Source: Thalassoglobus polymorphus
GTDB taxonomy: Bacteria > Planctomycetota > Planctomycetia > Planctomycetales > Planctomycetaceae
Assembly: GCF_007744255.1 (NCBI RefSeq)
Contig: NZ_CP036267.1
Coordinates: forward strand, 5,840,001 to 5,904,000
DNA: 64,000 bases
Direction: 5' to 3'
A program made the translations under genes and the position numbers. The stretch's first letter is position 1; every line of letters begins with the position of its first letter. The notes beneath the pieces were generated by a model that did not search any database, was not told where the DNA came from, and saw only the letters and a program-made list of their open reading frames with translations. This document shows, one piece after another, positions 1 through 9,021 of this stretch.

Positions 1-1635
1 TCTACTCATCATCTGAATCCCTCTCTGCTCCGACGGAAAAGCCCGTTGCGCGAGATCGTCGAATCGACCGTTCTACTTGCGTTGGCGGTGCTGTTGTTTC
101 GCACATTTGCAGCTGAGGGCTATTTGATTTCCACGGGATCGATGGCTCCCACGCTTTTGGGTTATCACAGACGTGTTGAATGCCCGGCGTGTCATTTTGC
201 TTTCACGCGTGGAGCCGCTTTCGACAAACCTGATTCGACGATGAACATTGCAGCGGCGAATCTTGATATCCCTTTGGATGCGTACTCCGCCACGCAATGC
301 CCGAATTGCAGTCTCAGCGAAATCAACGCACGCAAGGCTCCTCGGAATGAAGGAGATCAGCTTCTGGTGCAGAAACTGGCTTACGAGTTTCGCGATCCGC
401 ATCGCTGGGAAGTGGTCGTTTTCAAAAACCAGCAGGATTACGACCAGGCTTATGTGAAACGTGTGGCTGGCTTACCGGGTGAGAAGCTTCAGCTCCGGGA
501 TGGTGATGTCTTCGTGAATGATCAGCTCATGCGAAAGCCATACAGCGTCCAGCGTGCGGCCCGCATCGCTGTTTCAGACTATTCGCATCAACCCGAGGAT
601 CGTGATCCCGACTGGCAACCTCGCTGGAAGGTCGACGCAGATTCAAACGGCTGGGAGTTCGGCGAGAAAGTCCTCTCCTTTAAACATTCTCGTTCGAGTT
701 CCACCCCGAAGATGAACTGGATTCAATACGAACACTGGATTCGGACCGGCGGAAACCACGTTTCGCGTGTGACCTTGAGCAGTTGGCCGCCGGATTTGCA
801 CATCCCGAGCGATCCTCGATTTCGATATGAAAAGGGTGAGCTGATTTGTGTGGGAACGTTCTCGGCGTTCGAAAAGCAGAAGTGGCTCACATCCACGGAT
901 GACGAAGCGTTTCATCGAGCGATCAAAAAACTTTATGCAGAGTCTCACGTTGCTCCAATTGTCGATGCTTATGGCTACAACTCGTATGAGAATCGGGCAC
1001 ATTCGAATCAGCATGATCTGATGCTCTCGATGCACATTTCTAAACTGAACGGTGCAGGCCAGTTTGAAGCGAATCTCACGGATGGTGCAGACTGGTTTCG
1101 TTTGGTCATCTTGCCGGAGCGACGCGAAATCGCGGTTTTGCGGAGCGACAACTCAGAACCGATTTGGGGAGGTCGATTGTCTGAGGATGTGCTCACAAAT
1201 CCATTCGAGTTAGATTTCTCACTGTTCGATCAACAAATTGTTCTCGCGATCAATGGCAAGCCGTTGCATGCTCCAATTGAATATCTCCCCACTCAGAAAC
1301 GGCAATCACTCCGGCGACCTGCACGAATAGGAGCTTTTGGGGTCAATTGTGAAATGACCAATCTCAAACTGTATCGAGACGTTTATTACACAACGAAAGG
1401 GGAACACCCTGATCAGGTTTACAAACTCGCCGACGATGAATTCTTCGTACTTGGCGACAATAGCCCGGTCTCGCTGGACAGCCGTGTCTGGGAAAACCCG
1501 GCGGTTCCAAGAAGTTCCCTGATCGGAAAACCGTTCGTTGTGCATCTTCCTTCGCGCCAGAAGGAAGTACACTGGAAGGGAAAAGTGGAACATGTCCGCG
1601 TTCCCGACTTCACGAGAATTCGCTACATCCGCTGA
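1..1635 (+). CDS. lepB: Type I signal peptidase (S26A), enlarged planctomycete form, 5' end cut by window
   Basis: Membrane serine protease that removes Sec/Tat signal peptides. The frame is open to base 1. A TTG at 46 is possible, but the residues before it are basic like the stretch preceding the membrane helix in the next gene, so the true start is probably upstream. Counting from 46: membrane helix about 5-20, catalytic Ser32 in 'TGSMAPTL', catalytic Lys138 in 'YVKRVAGLPGE', and the box E 'LGDNSPVSLDSR' near residue 470. Two CxxC pairs (C46/C49, C85/C88) lie between Ser and Lys and look like a zinc ribbon. About 300 residues with a lectin-like (LamG-type) look sit between the Lys and GDNS boxes, making it far longer than the usual 250-320 residues. 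A paralogue follows on the same strand. The catalytic boxes make the family secure; the insert's role is unknown. Confidence 0.88.
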   Translation, partial: STHHLNPSLLRRKSPLREIVESTVLLALAVLLFRTFAAEGYLISTGSMAPTLLGYHRRVECPACHFAFTRGAAFDKPDSTMNIAAANLDIPLDAYSATQCPNCSLSEINARKAPRNEGDQLLVQKLAYEFRDPHRWEVVVFKNQQDYDQAYVKRVAGLPGEKLQLRDGDVFVNDQLMRKPYSVQRAARIAVSDYSHQPEDRDPDWQPRWKVDADSNGWEFGEKVLSFKHSRSSSTPKMNWIQYEHWIRTGGNHVSRVTLSSWPPDLHIPSDPRFRYEKGELICVGTFSAFEKQKWLTSTDDEAFHRAIKKLYAESHVAPIVDAYGYNSYENRAHSNQHDLMLSMHISKLNGAGQFEANLTDGADWFRLVILPERREIAVLRSDNSEPIWGGRLSEDVLTNPFELDFSLFDQQIVLAINGKPLHAPIEYLPTQKRQSLRRPARIGAFGVNCEMTNLKLYRDVYYTTKGEHPDQVYKLADDEFFVLGDNSPVSLDSRVWENPAVPRSSLIGKPFVVHLPSRQKEVHWKGKVEHVRVPDFTRIRYIR

Positions 1636-1641
1636 TGCCAG

Positions 1642-1741
1642 TTCTAGAGCAACTTGCTCTACCGTGTACCCGTGAAGAACGCATTTCTTAAGTAAAAAAG
1701 CTGTTCGCTAAGAGGCTGAAACCGAATAATAATTCGAAAAC
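1642..1741 (-). repeat. Dispersed repeat family 1, minus-oriented copy
   Basis: Read on the minus strand this stretch matches the copies at 23061, 42362 and 48690: a 'tttcgaatt' start, 'gcgaacagc', 'aaatgcgttcttcacggg', and a terminal palindrome 'TAGAGCA..TGCTCTA'. It fills the gap after the first signal peptidase. Confidence 0.7.
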
Positions 1742-1769
1742 TCCTCTCAATCCGAGGAGTTCAATTTTT
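1739..1769 (+). terminator. Intrinsic terminator after first signal peptidase
   Basis: Stem AACTCCTC/GAGGAGTT with a 7-base loop, followed by 'caattttt'. It would end transcription of the upstream signal peptidase gene and implies that the second one has its own promoter. Confidence 0.65.
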
Positions 1770-1917
1770 GAATCCTCCGCCTGATTCCTCCAAACAGTCT
1801 CTTGAAAAATTGCGTATCTGTTCCATTGGATACCTATTTGCCGGGAAAGCCTTTACAGTTCTATCTGCGCCCGAAATACGCGGCGCGGCGATTTCTTAAA
1901 TTATCAGAATCAGACGC

Positions 1918-3765
1918 ATGTTTGACAAAAATAAAATTTCATCATTCTTCTTCGGGAAATCTTCAAGCAAACCGGCTGAGGAAGAACCGAAAGAGACACC
2001 TCCGAAACGCAAAGAGAGCATGCGGGACACCGTAGAGTCGATCCTCTTTGCTTTCGTGCTTGCGTTTTTGTTTCGGACATTCGAAGCAGAAGCTTTTGTG
2101 ATTCCAACCGGTTCCATGGCTCCCACGCTGTATGGTCGCCACAAAGAAACGACCTGCACACAATGCGGGTTCCATATCACAGTCGGTGCAAGTGACGAAG
2201 TCATCCGAGGGTCTGGGCTTCTCGGGAATGGTGCTCGAGTTAAAACTGCGATCTGTCCGAACTGCGGTTTCGAAAACGATCAGATCTACGACGAGATGGC
2301 GTTTAACGGCGACCGCATTCTTGTGAATAAATACCCATACGAATTTGGGGATCCGGAACGCTTCGACGTCTTTGTTTTCAAATATCCGGAAGAACCTAAA
2401 ACCAACTACATCAAACGGTTGGTCGGGTTGCCGGGTGAACTGATTCGGATTCGCCAGGGCAGCGTTTACAAAGTGACCGAGAACGGCGAAGAGATTCTCC
2501 GGAAGTCACCCAACAAACAGCGACATCTTCAGATCCCGGTCTACGACGACAACTTCCCTCCGGTCCAACTTCTTGAGGCGGGCTGGCCTGAACGCTGGGC
2601 GACCATGAAACAGGGCGAAGTCGGTCAACTCGGAAACTGGAGTGATGCCTCAACCGGATGGCAAGCTGCCTCAGAATCTCGCGAGTACTCAATCACCTCG
2701 GACCAGGCTGAGCGCAGCTGGCTCCGCTATCGTCATTATTTCCCGAGTCCCAAAGACTGGTTCTCGATGAATAATGGTCGTGACCTCGATCCACAAGCAA
2801 GCCTGATCGCCGATTTCTGTGCGTACAATGCGTACACCGGATACGACATCATGCAAAACAGAACGACCGCGAACTCTGTCGATTCCGGAAAGTATTGGGT
2901 CCGAGATTTGACGATCAACTTCGATCTCGAAATTCACGATGTCAAAAGCGATCCCGAAATTGTCATTGAACTCTGTGAAGGAACGTCCTGGTATCAATGT
3001 GTCATTAATCCAGAAACTGGCGTGGCGACATTGCTTGAGATCAACACACAGCTTGAGCATCGTGCCACGGAAATCTCCAAAGCCAGAACGTCGATCACTG
3101 GTCCCGGGAACTACCAAATCAGCTATGCCAACGTCGATGATCGACTCTGCCTGTGGGTGAACAACTCCCTCGTCGACTTTGGAGAAGCTGCCTCATTGTC
3201 CATCGCTGGAGCAACTGCCAATCCGTTCCCCGAACAGAATGACCTGACGCCTGTTGGAATTGCCGCTGCGAATGTCTCAGCGACCGTGAGCGGTTTGCTC
3301 CTGGAACGAGACTTGTACTACAGAGCGGATTTCCCGGCGTATACAGCGAAAAACTCTGAGAACAGCAAGTTCGAAGGTAAGCTCGTCAACGCGCTTCACG
3401 ACCCGGATGAATGGGCTGATCTTTACCTGCAAGATGGCGATCTTTACGACTCACTCGATATTCAGGTTGGACCAAATCACTACTTGGCATTAGGCGACAA
3501 CAGCCCTCGCAGCTTGGATGGTCGATTGTGGAAAGGGGGCCAATCCGTTCCACGAGAGTACCTCGTCGGGAAAGCCTTTTTCATCTACTGGCCACACGGA
3601 GTTCCATTCCTGAACGGCGGTCGAGGGTTCCCCATCACCTACAACAAGATGCAGGGCGACCGAGGCAGAGTGGTCACTCTCAAGAAAACCCAAGAAGAGA
3701 ACGGTTACCCCAAATACGTGTTACCATTCTATCCACAATTCTGGCGAATGCACCGCATTTACTAA
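1918..3765 (+). CDS. lepB: Type I signal peptidase (S26A), enlarged planctomycete form
   Basis: Second, 615-residue signal peptidase paralogue. It has a charged cytosolic N-terminus (1-36), one membrane helix (about 38-54), catalytic Ser66 in 'PTGSMAPTLYG', CxxC pairs C80/C83 and C113/C116, catalytic Lys166 in 'NYIKRLVGLPGE' and box E 'ALGDNSPRSLDGRLW' near 525. As in its neighbour, a putative zinc ribbon separates Ser from Lys and a long beta-rich, lectin-like segment (about 300-440) separates Lys from box E. The active site faces the exoplasmic side in this family. A terminator between the two genes suggests separate transcription units. The different insert sequences suggest diverged substrate sets, which is inference. 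Confidence 0.9.
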   Translation: MFDKNKISSFFFGKSSSKPAEEEPKETPPKRKESMRDTVESILFAFVLAFLFRTFEAEAFVIPTGSMAPTLYGRHKETTCTQCGFHITVGASDEVIRGSGLLGNGARVKTAICPNCGFENDQIYDEMAFNGDRILVNKYPYEFGDPERFDVFVFKYPEEPKTNYIKRLVGLPGELIRIRQGSVYKVTENGEEILRKSPNKQRHLQIPVYDDNFPPVQLLEAGWPERWATMKQGEVGQLGNWSDASTGWQAASESREYSITSDQAERSWLRYRHYFPSPKDWFSMNNGRDLDPQASLIADFCAYNAYTGYDIMQNRTTANSVDSGKYWVRDLTINFDLEIHDVKSDPEIVIELCEGTSWYQCVINPETGVATLLEINTQLEHRATEISKARTSITGPGNYQISYANVDDRLCLWVNNSLVDFGEAASLSIAGATANPFPEQNDLTPVGIAAANVSATVSGLLLERDLYYRADFPAYTAKNSENSKFEGKLVNALHDPDEWADLYLQDGDLYDSLDIQVGPNHYLALGDNSPRSLDGRLWKGGQSVPREYLVGKAFFIYWPHGVPFLNGGRGFPITYNKMQGDRGRVVTLKKTQEENGYPKYVLPFYPQFWRMHRIY

Positions 3766-3782
3766 CCGGCCAGAGCACGTTT

Positions 3783-3821
3783 TATAGAGCCCCCCGGTGA
3801 GTGAGTCACCGGGGGCTCTAT
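3783..3821. terminator. Long GC-rich hairpin between convergent genes
   Basis: Stem of about 14 bp (TAGAGC..GGTGA / TCACC..GCTCTA, one bulged C) with a 5-base loop, sitting between convergent genes that end at 3765 and 3843. There is no clear T-run on either side, so it is likely a bidirectional end-of-transcription structure rather than a textbook intrinsic terminator. Confidence 0.55.
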
Positions 3822-3842
3822 GCTGCCAAAGATGCAACAATA

Positions 3843-4328
3843 TCACTGCAGGTCAGCTGGTGAGTCCTCAATTTCAGTGTTTGTTTTGCCACGCAGACCA
3901 GACAGTTTTGCGACCATCTCTTTTAACTCTTCGCTTGCGTTGACGAAGTCGTAGGCGTCGTACAGCGCATATTGCGTCCACTCATCGTGACGAATCCACG
4001 TCCTGATTGTGGCAGCCCAGGCTCCGAGAATATCATCACCGACCTGAAAGAAAACATATTCCGGATACCAGTTCGGATTGTGGGTTCCATTGTTCGTAAT
4101 AGTGATCTTGATCTGATCCGCTTGCCTGAGGTCATACGCGGCACCGTAAAATGTTCCTTCTGTATAGGTATTGCTCTCAAAGCGATCCCCCTCGCCAGGA
4201 CTGCGATATCCGGCAACCCACTGACCATCCTTGTAATAGTGGTGCCGCACATCCTCGTCTGTCCCTGCATAGTCACCACCACTACTGCCCGACCCGGTAT
4301 GCCACAGCCAACTCACGTCAAAACTCAT
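3843..4328 (-). CDS. Hypothetical soluble protein, 161 residues
   Basis: I do not recognise the family. The start at 4328 is chosen because an AAAGGGG Shine-Dalgarno sequence lies 5 bases upstream; the longer frame to 4388 adds 20 residues unlikely to be real. The N-terminal two thirds is rich in Gly, Asp, Tyr and Trp with short beta-strand-like segments ('DQIKITITNNGTH', 'YVFFQVGDD'), suggesting a small beta-sandwich; the C-terminal 60 residues look helical. No signal peptide or membrane segment. It converges on the upstream signal peptidase gene and stands alone. A PLAT-like or ligand-binding sandwich is a guess only. Confidence 0.6.
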   Translation of the reverse strand: MSFDVSWLWHTGSGSSGGDYAGTDEDVRHHYYKDGQWVAGYRSPGEGDRFESNTYTEGTFYGAAYDLRQADQIKITITNNGTHNPNWYPEYVFFQVGDDILGAWAATIRTWIRHDEWTQYALYDAYDFVNASEELKEMVAKLSGLRGKTNTEIEDSPADLQ

Positions 4329-4563
4329 CGTTGCCCCTTTAGTTTTGCTGAAGTCTGGAATTGCAGGCTGTAGGTATAAAACAGACACAATAACAAATCA
4401 ACGCTCGCCGATCCGTCTCTTCCATAATCTGTGGAGAAATTCAAAGTGAACCCTCACAGTGCCCAAATCTCTTCGGACTCGCAAGTCTCCTCTTCTCACC
4501 GCTATGATACGGCCTACCCGTCTTATGAGACATTGAAAATCAAGACAAGCGAACGGAAATCCA

Positions 4564-4743
4564 ATGGGTCTGAATAAGAAGCAGAAGAAGCAAATCGAAG
4601 TTGCGAAGAAGAAGATTCAAAATTTTCAAGTTCTGCTGACAGCCGCTAAGGCACAGCCGGACGACCCGCAAGAGGCACCTCGCCTGGAAGCTGAAATTGC
4701 CAAGCAGAAGCAGTTGATCGCAGACATCCAGAAAGAAGGCTAA
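4564..4743 (+). CDS. Small lysine-rich helical protein, 59 residues
   Basis: A short ORF starting MGLNKKQKKQ and ending DIQKEG. It is strongly charged (many Lys and Glu), with two helical stretches joined by a 'QPDDPQEAP' turn, so a two-helix coiled hairpin is plausible. The steady third-position pattern and absence of overlap with other genes argue that it is real. It lies before the Tsr3-like gene on the same strand, separated by about 110 bases. Small proteins of this kind are usually listed as hypothetical in planctomycetes; no function can be assigned. Confidence 0.6.
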   Translation: MGLNKKQKKQIEVAKKKIQNFQVLLTAAKAQPDDPQEAPRLEAEIAKQKQLIADIQKEG

Positions 4744-4856
4744 AACTGTTTCGTGTTTCTGGTCGACGTGGAGAGTGCTTTCATCTCTTGAATGGCTGAC
4801 TTCCACGCAGATTGCGAACGCCAAACGATTCTTGAGATATTTTGAGCCGTTCTTAG

Positions 4857-5348
4857 ATGCTTACTGAAATGGAAAACGAACCGGTGACGGAGCAAACCGA
4901 ACTTCCTCCAACGATCATTGTTGTGCACCCAAAGGAGAAGCGGAGCAAATGCTCCGTTGAGCCACTCCGCGGTCGCGATGGAATCATCTTCTGGAAGTTT
5001 CCGAAACGTGGTCCGGAACCATTAACCGGCTACGTCCGGTTAGGAATCGATGGCCCGGAACTTTCAGAGGCAGACGCCGATAGTGGCTTATTGCTTCTCG
5101 ATGGAACGTGGCGACTCGCTGAGAAGATGGAACAGGACTACTCCGAAATCCCGGTTCGCAGCTTGGGAGCCTGGGAAACCGCCTATCCTCGCAAGTCGAA
5201 ACTCTTCGAAGACCCCAGCGAGGGGCTTGCAACCATTGAAGCCCTCTTCGCAGCCTATGCACAAATGGGCCGCAATACCGATGGTCTACTCGACAGCTAT
5301 CGCTGGGGTGATGAGTTCCTGAGGTTGAATTCCGCGAAGCTTAAATGA
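4857..5348 (+). CDS. Tsr3-like (DUF367/RLI-type) aminocarboxypropyltransferase family protein
   Basis: 163 residues with the layout of Tsr3, the enzyme that in eukaryotes and archaea transfers the 3-amino-3-carboxypropyl group of S-adenosylmethionine to a hypermodified small-subunit rRNA nucleotide. Seen here: an N-terminal '[10 protein letters not shown]' segment, a central '[14 protein letters not shown]' (the family has a D-x-T/S-W signature), '[22 protein letters not shown]', a helical '[16 protein letters not shown]' and a C-terminal '[11 protein letters not shown]', matching the WG..FL.LN ending of Tsr3. Start could be the ATG at 4857 or 4869. The related bacterial DTW/TapT branch modifies tRNA, so the substrate here could be rRNA or tRNA. 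Family call is by motif memory. Confidence 0.6.
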   Translation: MLTEMENEPVTEQTELPPTIIVVHPKEKRSKCSVEPLRGRDGIIFWKFPKRGPEPLTGYVRLGIDGPELSEADADSGLLLLDGTWRLAEKMEQDYSEIPVRSLGAWETAYPRKSKLFEDPSEGLATIEALFAAYAQMGRNTDGLLDSYRWGDEFLRLNSAKLK

Positions 5349-5447
5349 TCCAAACGACGTCAATCGGCAGACTTTATCGACATCGCGAAGCTGGTTTGTT
5401 ACACCATAAAAACGAGCTTCCTTCAATTTTCAGAGAATTGAAATCCT

Positions 5448-6560
5448 ATGAAGATGATGAATCGTTTTGGATTGGCGCTGGTGTTGACCGCAATTGTTTC
5501 AACGCAGGTCACTGGAACAGAAACGAGCGAGTTGATCGATTCAATTCAATCGGTCGGTCAATTTGGTGAAGGACATCCAGCTGCCGTCAAAGCAGTTAAG
5601 GAGCTTCAGACCAAAGGAGCTGCGTCAACCATTCCGATTCTGACAGCGATGGACAATGCAAATCCATTGGCTCTGAACTGGTTGCAAGTCGCATTTGAAG
5701 CGATCGCGGATCAAGCCATCGAAGAGGATTCGCTTTCAGCGAAAGATCTCGAAGCATTCGTGCTCGATCGAACGCATCATGCACGTTCACGCAAGCTTGC
5801 GTTCGATTGGCTAACAAAAGTCGACGAGACTGCCCGTGGTCGTTTGATTCCCAACATGCTCGACGACCCCAGCGGACCGCTTCGCCGAGAAGCGGTTGCC
5901 AGAGTGATCAACGAAGCTTCCAACGCAAAAGAGGACAATGTCCGGCTTGCACTCTGGACGAAGGCTTTGAATGGGGCGGTGGACAAAGATCAGGTCGACC
6001 GAATCTCCGCTGCGTTAAAGAAACTGGGGCAACCGGTTGACTTGGTTGAACACTTTGGCATGTTCACAAAATGGCATGTGATTGGTCCATTTGACAACAC
6101 CGACATGAAAGCTTTCGATGTTGCTTATCCACCGGAGAAAGAAATTGACCTCAAAGCGAAATACGAAGGCAAAAACGGTCCGGTCCAATGGGAACATTTT
6201 GTTTCAGAAAAAAGGGATGGAGCCTTCGACCTCGCAGAACTCACGAAGCCTCACAAAGGGGCCATCGACTATGCCTACACTGAGCTCAAGAGCAGCAGCA
6301 ATCAGGAAGTTGAGTTCCGCTTAGCGACTGCTAACGCCTGGAAACTTTGGGTGAACGGGGAACTCGTCTTCTCGCGTGAGGAATACCATCGCGGTATGCG
6401 GTTCGATCAGTACAGCGTTCGTGGTGAAATCAAAAAAGGGACGAATACTTTCCTCCTGAAAGTTTGTCAAAATGAACAGGATCAGGACTGGGCACAAAAA
6501 TGGGCATTCCAGTTCCGTATTGTTGATGATTCCGGACGAGCAGTGACTCAGTCTGAGTAA
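5448..6560 (+). CDS. Secreted HEAT-like protein with C-terminal jelly-roll
   Basis: 370 residues. An N-terminal signal peptide (about 1-23) is followed by helical repeat material (about 30-205) resembling HEAT/armadillo units ('GPLRREAVARVINEAS'). The C-terminal part (about 210-365) is beta-rich, with 'WHVIGPFDN' and 'ANAWKLWVNGELVFSREEY', the pattern seen in glycoside-hydrolase-associated jelly-roll modules of planctomycete secreted proteins. No catalytic motif is visible. It lies 64 bases before a PQQ-type beta-propeller gene on the same strand, so the two may be co-transcribed and act together in the periplasm. Confidence 0.65.
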   Translation: MKMMNRFGLALVLTAIVSTQVTGTETSELIDSIQSVGQFGEGHPAAVKAVKELQTKGAASTIPILTAMDNANPLALNWLQVAFEAIADQAIEEDSLSAKDLEAFVLDRTHHARSRKLAFDWLTKVDETARGRLIPNMLDDPSGPLRREAVARVINEASNAKEDNVRLALWTKALNGAVDKDQVDRISAALKKLGQPVDLVEHFGMFTKWHVIGPFDNTDMKAFDVAYPPEKEIDLKAKYEGKNGPVQWEHFVSEKRDGAFDLAELTKPHKGAIDYAYTELKSSSNQEVEFRLATANAWKLWVNGELVFSREEYHRGMRFDQYSVRGEIKKGTNTFLLKVCQNEQDQDWAQKWAFQFRIVDDSGRAVTQSE

Positions 6561-6624
6561 TCGCACTTCAGGTTTTTCGTTTCGTTGCAACTTCTCAATT
6601 GCTCCTCTGCAAACTGGTTTGAAC

Positions 6625-7818
6625 ATGATTTGTCGATCCTTGATCCTCTTCAGTCTGCTGTGCGTTCTCAACAATTCAACTTTCGCGGACTGGCGAGGGT
6701 TTCGAGGTTCATCCAACAACGGACTCCCTGAACAGACAATCGACAACTGGGACGGGAAACTGGAAATTGAGTGGCAAGTCGATCTGCCGGGACGGGGACT
6801 TTCCAGCCCGATCCTCGTTGGAGATCGAATCTATGTCACTTGCAGTTCCGGTCCGATGCAGGAACGTCTGCATGTTCTTTGCTTCAATCAAAGCGATGGT
6901 CAGAAGGTCTGGCAAAGAAATTTCTGGGCGACCGGGAGAACCATCACCAATCCCAGGACATGTGTCGCAGCTCCAAGTCCTGCCAGTGACGGGAAACACA
7001 TTTACGCGTTCTATTCGAGCAACGACTTGATTTGTCTCGATTTGGAAGGGAACCTGCTGTGGTTCCGTGGGTTGTCATACGATTACCCGAATGCCTCGAA
7101 CAGCTTGGGCATGGCCTCATCAGCATTGGCAATCAATGGAAAAGTCGTCGTGATGGTCGAAACGGACGACGATTCCTTCGCGACCGGAATTGATGCGAAA
7201 ACTGGTGAAACCAATTGGATGATCAAACGTCCCGAACGTGCCAACTGGACATCTCCCGTTCCCACTTCAGATGGAAAACAGATCTTGATGCAGTCCTCTG
7301 CCGGTGTTTCCGCGATTGACGTCGCAACAGGAGAGGAAGTCTGGAAATACGCCGACGGTGCTGCCACTCAACCGACTCTGACCGTCGTTGGTGAGACCGC
7401 ATACGTCCCTTCACACGGAATCACAGCAATCCGCCCCGGGAACAGCAATGCCGACGTCCCTGAAATCGTCTGGCAAGTCGGCAACATTCGTCCCGGTGTC
7501 GCCAGCCCGATCGCGGATGGTGAGAATCTCTACGTCATCAACAGCAGCGGCGTGATGGTCGGTGCGACTCTGAAGGATGGTCAGCGTCTCTGGCAAACTC
7601 GTCTTGGTGGGAAGTTCAGTGCAAGTCCGGTGATGGCTGGCGGGAAACTGGTCGCCCTCAATGAAGATGGGACCGCACTCGTGATTGATCCCAACAACAA
7701 GGGAGAGGTCATCTCAAAACTTGATCTGAACGAAACCACGCTCGGAACACCTTCCGTCGGAACAGATGGTCTCTACTTCCGTAGCGATCGGCACCTGTAC
7801 AAGATCACGGTCGACTGA
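6625..7818 (+). CDS. Secreted PQQ-binding-like beta-propeller protein
   Basis: About 397 residues. The ATG at 6625 gives a good signal peptide ending near 'TFADWRGFRG'; an in-frame TTG at 6619 is less likely. The mature protein opens with 'WRGFRGSSNNGLPEQ', typical of planctomycete PQQ-like (BamB-type) secreted propellers, and carries repeats of the blade pattern 'G..VW......', for example 'DGQKVWQRNFW', 'TGEEVWKYADG' and 'DGQRLWQTRLGG'. These proteins may be quinoprotein enzymes or scaffolds; no calcium/PQQ ligand set can be assigned by eye. Its 3' end overlaps the convergent GNAT gene by 14 bases. Confidence 0.85.
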   Translation: MICRSLILFSLLCVLNNSTFADWRGFRGSSNNGLPEQTIDNWDGKLEIEWQVDLPGRGLSSPILVGDRIYVTCSSGPMQERLHVLCFNQSDGQKVWQRNFWATGRTITNPRTCVAAPSPASDGKHIYAFYSSNDLICLDLEGNLLWFRGLSYDYPNASNSLGMASSALAINGKVVVMVETDDDSFATGIDAKTGETNWMIKRPERANWTSPVPTSDGKQILMQSSAGVSAIDVATGEEVWKYADGAATQPTLTVVGETAYVPSHGITAIRPGNSNADVPEIVWQVGNIRPGVASPIADGENLYVINSSGVMVGATLKDGQRLWQTRLGGKFSASPVMAGGKLVALNEDGTALVIDPNNKGEVISKLDLNETTLGTPSVGTDGLYFRSDRHLYKITVD

Positions 7819-8311
7819 TTTTCCTATCTTGTGAAACCGGAGGGACAAGCTGCAGCTGTTGAACACGGCATTGAAAGCCAGCTTGTTCATACAGTTTTAA
7901 TGCTGCGGAATTTCCTGCCATGACATCGACAACGATCCGTTCGACGTTGTAATCACGCAGCCATTGCAAAGCCTGTTTCACAAACGAACTTCCCAGTCCC
8001 TGTTGGCGAGATTCTTCTTCAACATAAAGTGAAGCGATTTCTCCGACACCTTCGGGAGTGATGGTCGTCGCACAAAATCCTCTCGAACGATCTCCCTGCC
8101 TGGCGATTTCAATCAGAATCGCTCCCGACTCGGCGATCTCTTTGAATCCTGATTGACGCTCCTGGAAACTGCCCAGCTGAAGGCCATCTCGCCAGATGGG
8201 AAACTGGTCGATGTGAAAATCTTTCAGCTTCAACCACATCGTCTCAATCGAATCGAGAAGTTCGATGCCCCCACTGATGAAATGGATTTCTTCTTCAGAT
8301 TCCGAGTTCAT
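7805..8311 (-). CDS. GNAT-family N-acetyltransferase
   Basis: 168 residues. The core of the GNAT fold is clear: 'EIASLYVEEESRQQGLGSSFVKQALQWL' includes the acetyl-CoA pyrophosphate-binding 'R-x-x-G-x-G/S' loop (RQQGLG), followed by 'VDVMAGNSAALKLYEQAGF', the usual N-x-x-A-x-x-x-Y-x-x-x-G-F motif. Substrate unknown. The start codon overlaps the stop of the upstream membrane protein by 4 bases (ATGA), so the two genes are translationally coupled. Confidence 0.88.
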   Translation of the reverse strand: MNSESEEEIHFISGGIELLDSIETMWLKLKDFHIDQFPIWRDGLQLGSFQERQSGFKEIAESGAILIEIARQGDRSRGFCATTITPEGVGEIASLYVEEESRQQGLGSSFVKQALQWLRDYNVERIVVDVMAGNSAALKLYEQAGFQCRVQQLQLVPPVSQDRKISRP

Positions 8312-8835
8312 GTCGTCATCCGTCTATCTGCTGGCAACCTGTTGCTCTGCATTTGTGATTCGATTTGCTCGACTGCGGAGAGCAGGAAGATATTCACCTG
8401 TCGTTGAATTTCTCTATCGGTCTGAGCATGTTGCTTCAGCCCCAAAAATTCCTCGTGCAGCGAAACCATCTCGTATCCCCGTTTATGAAAATGAACCAGA
8501 TACGGTTTCGTGATCCCATTCGGACACAACCGGTCAATAATGCTTCTCTTTTTGTGTTGCCGATCAGGAACCCAGTGAGTTTGAACCTTCGGAGGCAATG
8601 CGGGGAGGACATTATTCAGGATGAAAGGTTCCCATTGGTGTCGGGATGTGCAGACGAAAAAAAGATTCGCCGGGTTCGCCATGTAAAACTTCCGCCGCTC
8701 TCTCCAGTCCTTGAACATCAAAAAGCAAATCACCGGTGAAAACAACACGACCACGCCGACGAAAATCGGAGAGAGCAAGATAATCCAGATGAGAGATTTA
8801 CCACGAGGCATGGGGGTCTTCGACTGTGAGTTCAA
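8308..8835 (-). CDS. Hypothetical membrane-anchored protein
   Basis: 175 residues. A short basic N-terminus precedes one long hydrophobic segment (about 15-40) that could be one or two membrane spans; the rest is charged and cytosolic or periplasmic, with several His, Arg and Trp residues ('TSRHQWEPFI', 'VPDRQHKKRS'). No family recognised. It is the first gene of a two-gene unit with the GNAT acetyltransferase (ATGA overlap), so it may present or supply that enzyme's substrate, which is inference. Confidence 0.65.
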   Translation of the reverse strand: MNSQSKTPMPRGKSLIWIILLSPIFVGVVVLFSPVICFLMFKDWRERRKFYMANPANLFFVCTSRHQWEPFILNNVLPALPPKVQTHWVPDRQHKKRSIIDRLCPNGITKPYLVHFHKRGYEMVSLHEEFLGLKQHAQTDREIQRQVNIFLLSAVEQIESQMQSNRLPADRRMTT

Positions 8836-9021
8836 ATAAGCTTCGGCTCATTCTATCATGTGAAGTTCCCATCGGAAGATGCTTTGCTGTTGAAGTTGAG
8901 AGGCAACTCCGTTGACTCTCGACTGCTGTTCAGGAATCATCATTCTCGCGAACCTTCTTACACTTGTGTTGTCTGCTGTTTGGCAAGTCCTGGCTTTCTC
9001 TTCATGATCTGATCTGAAACT

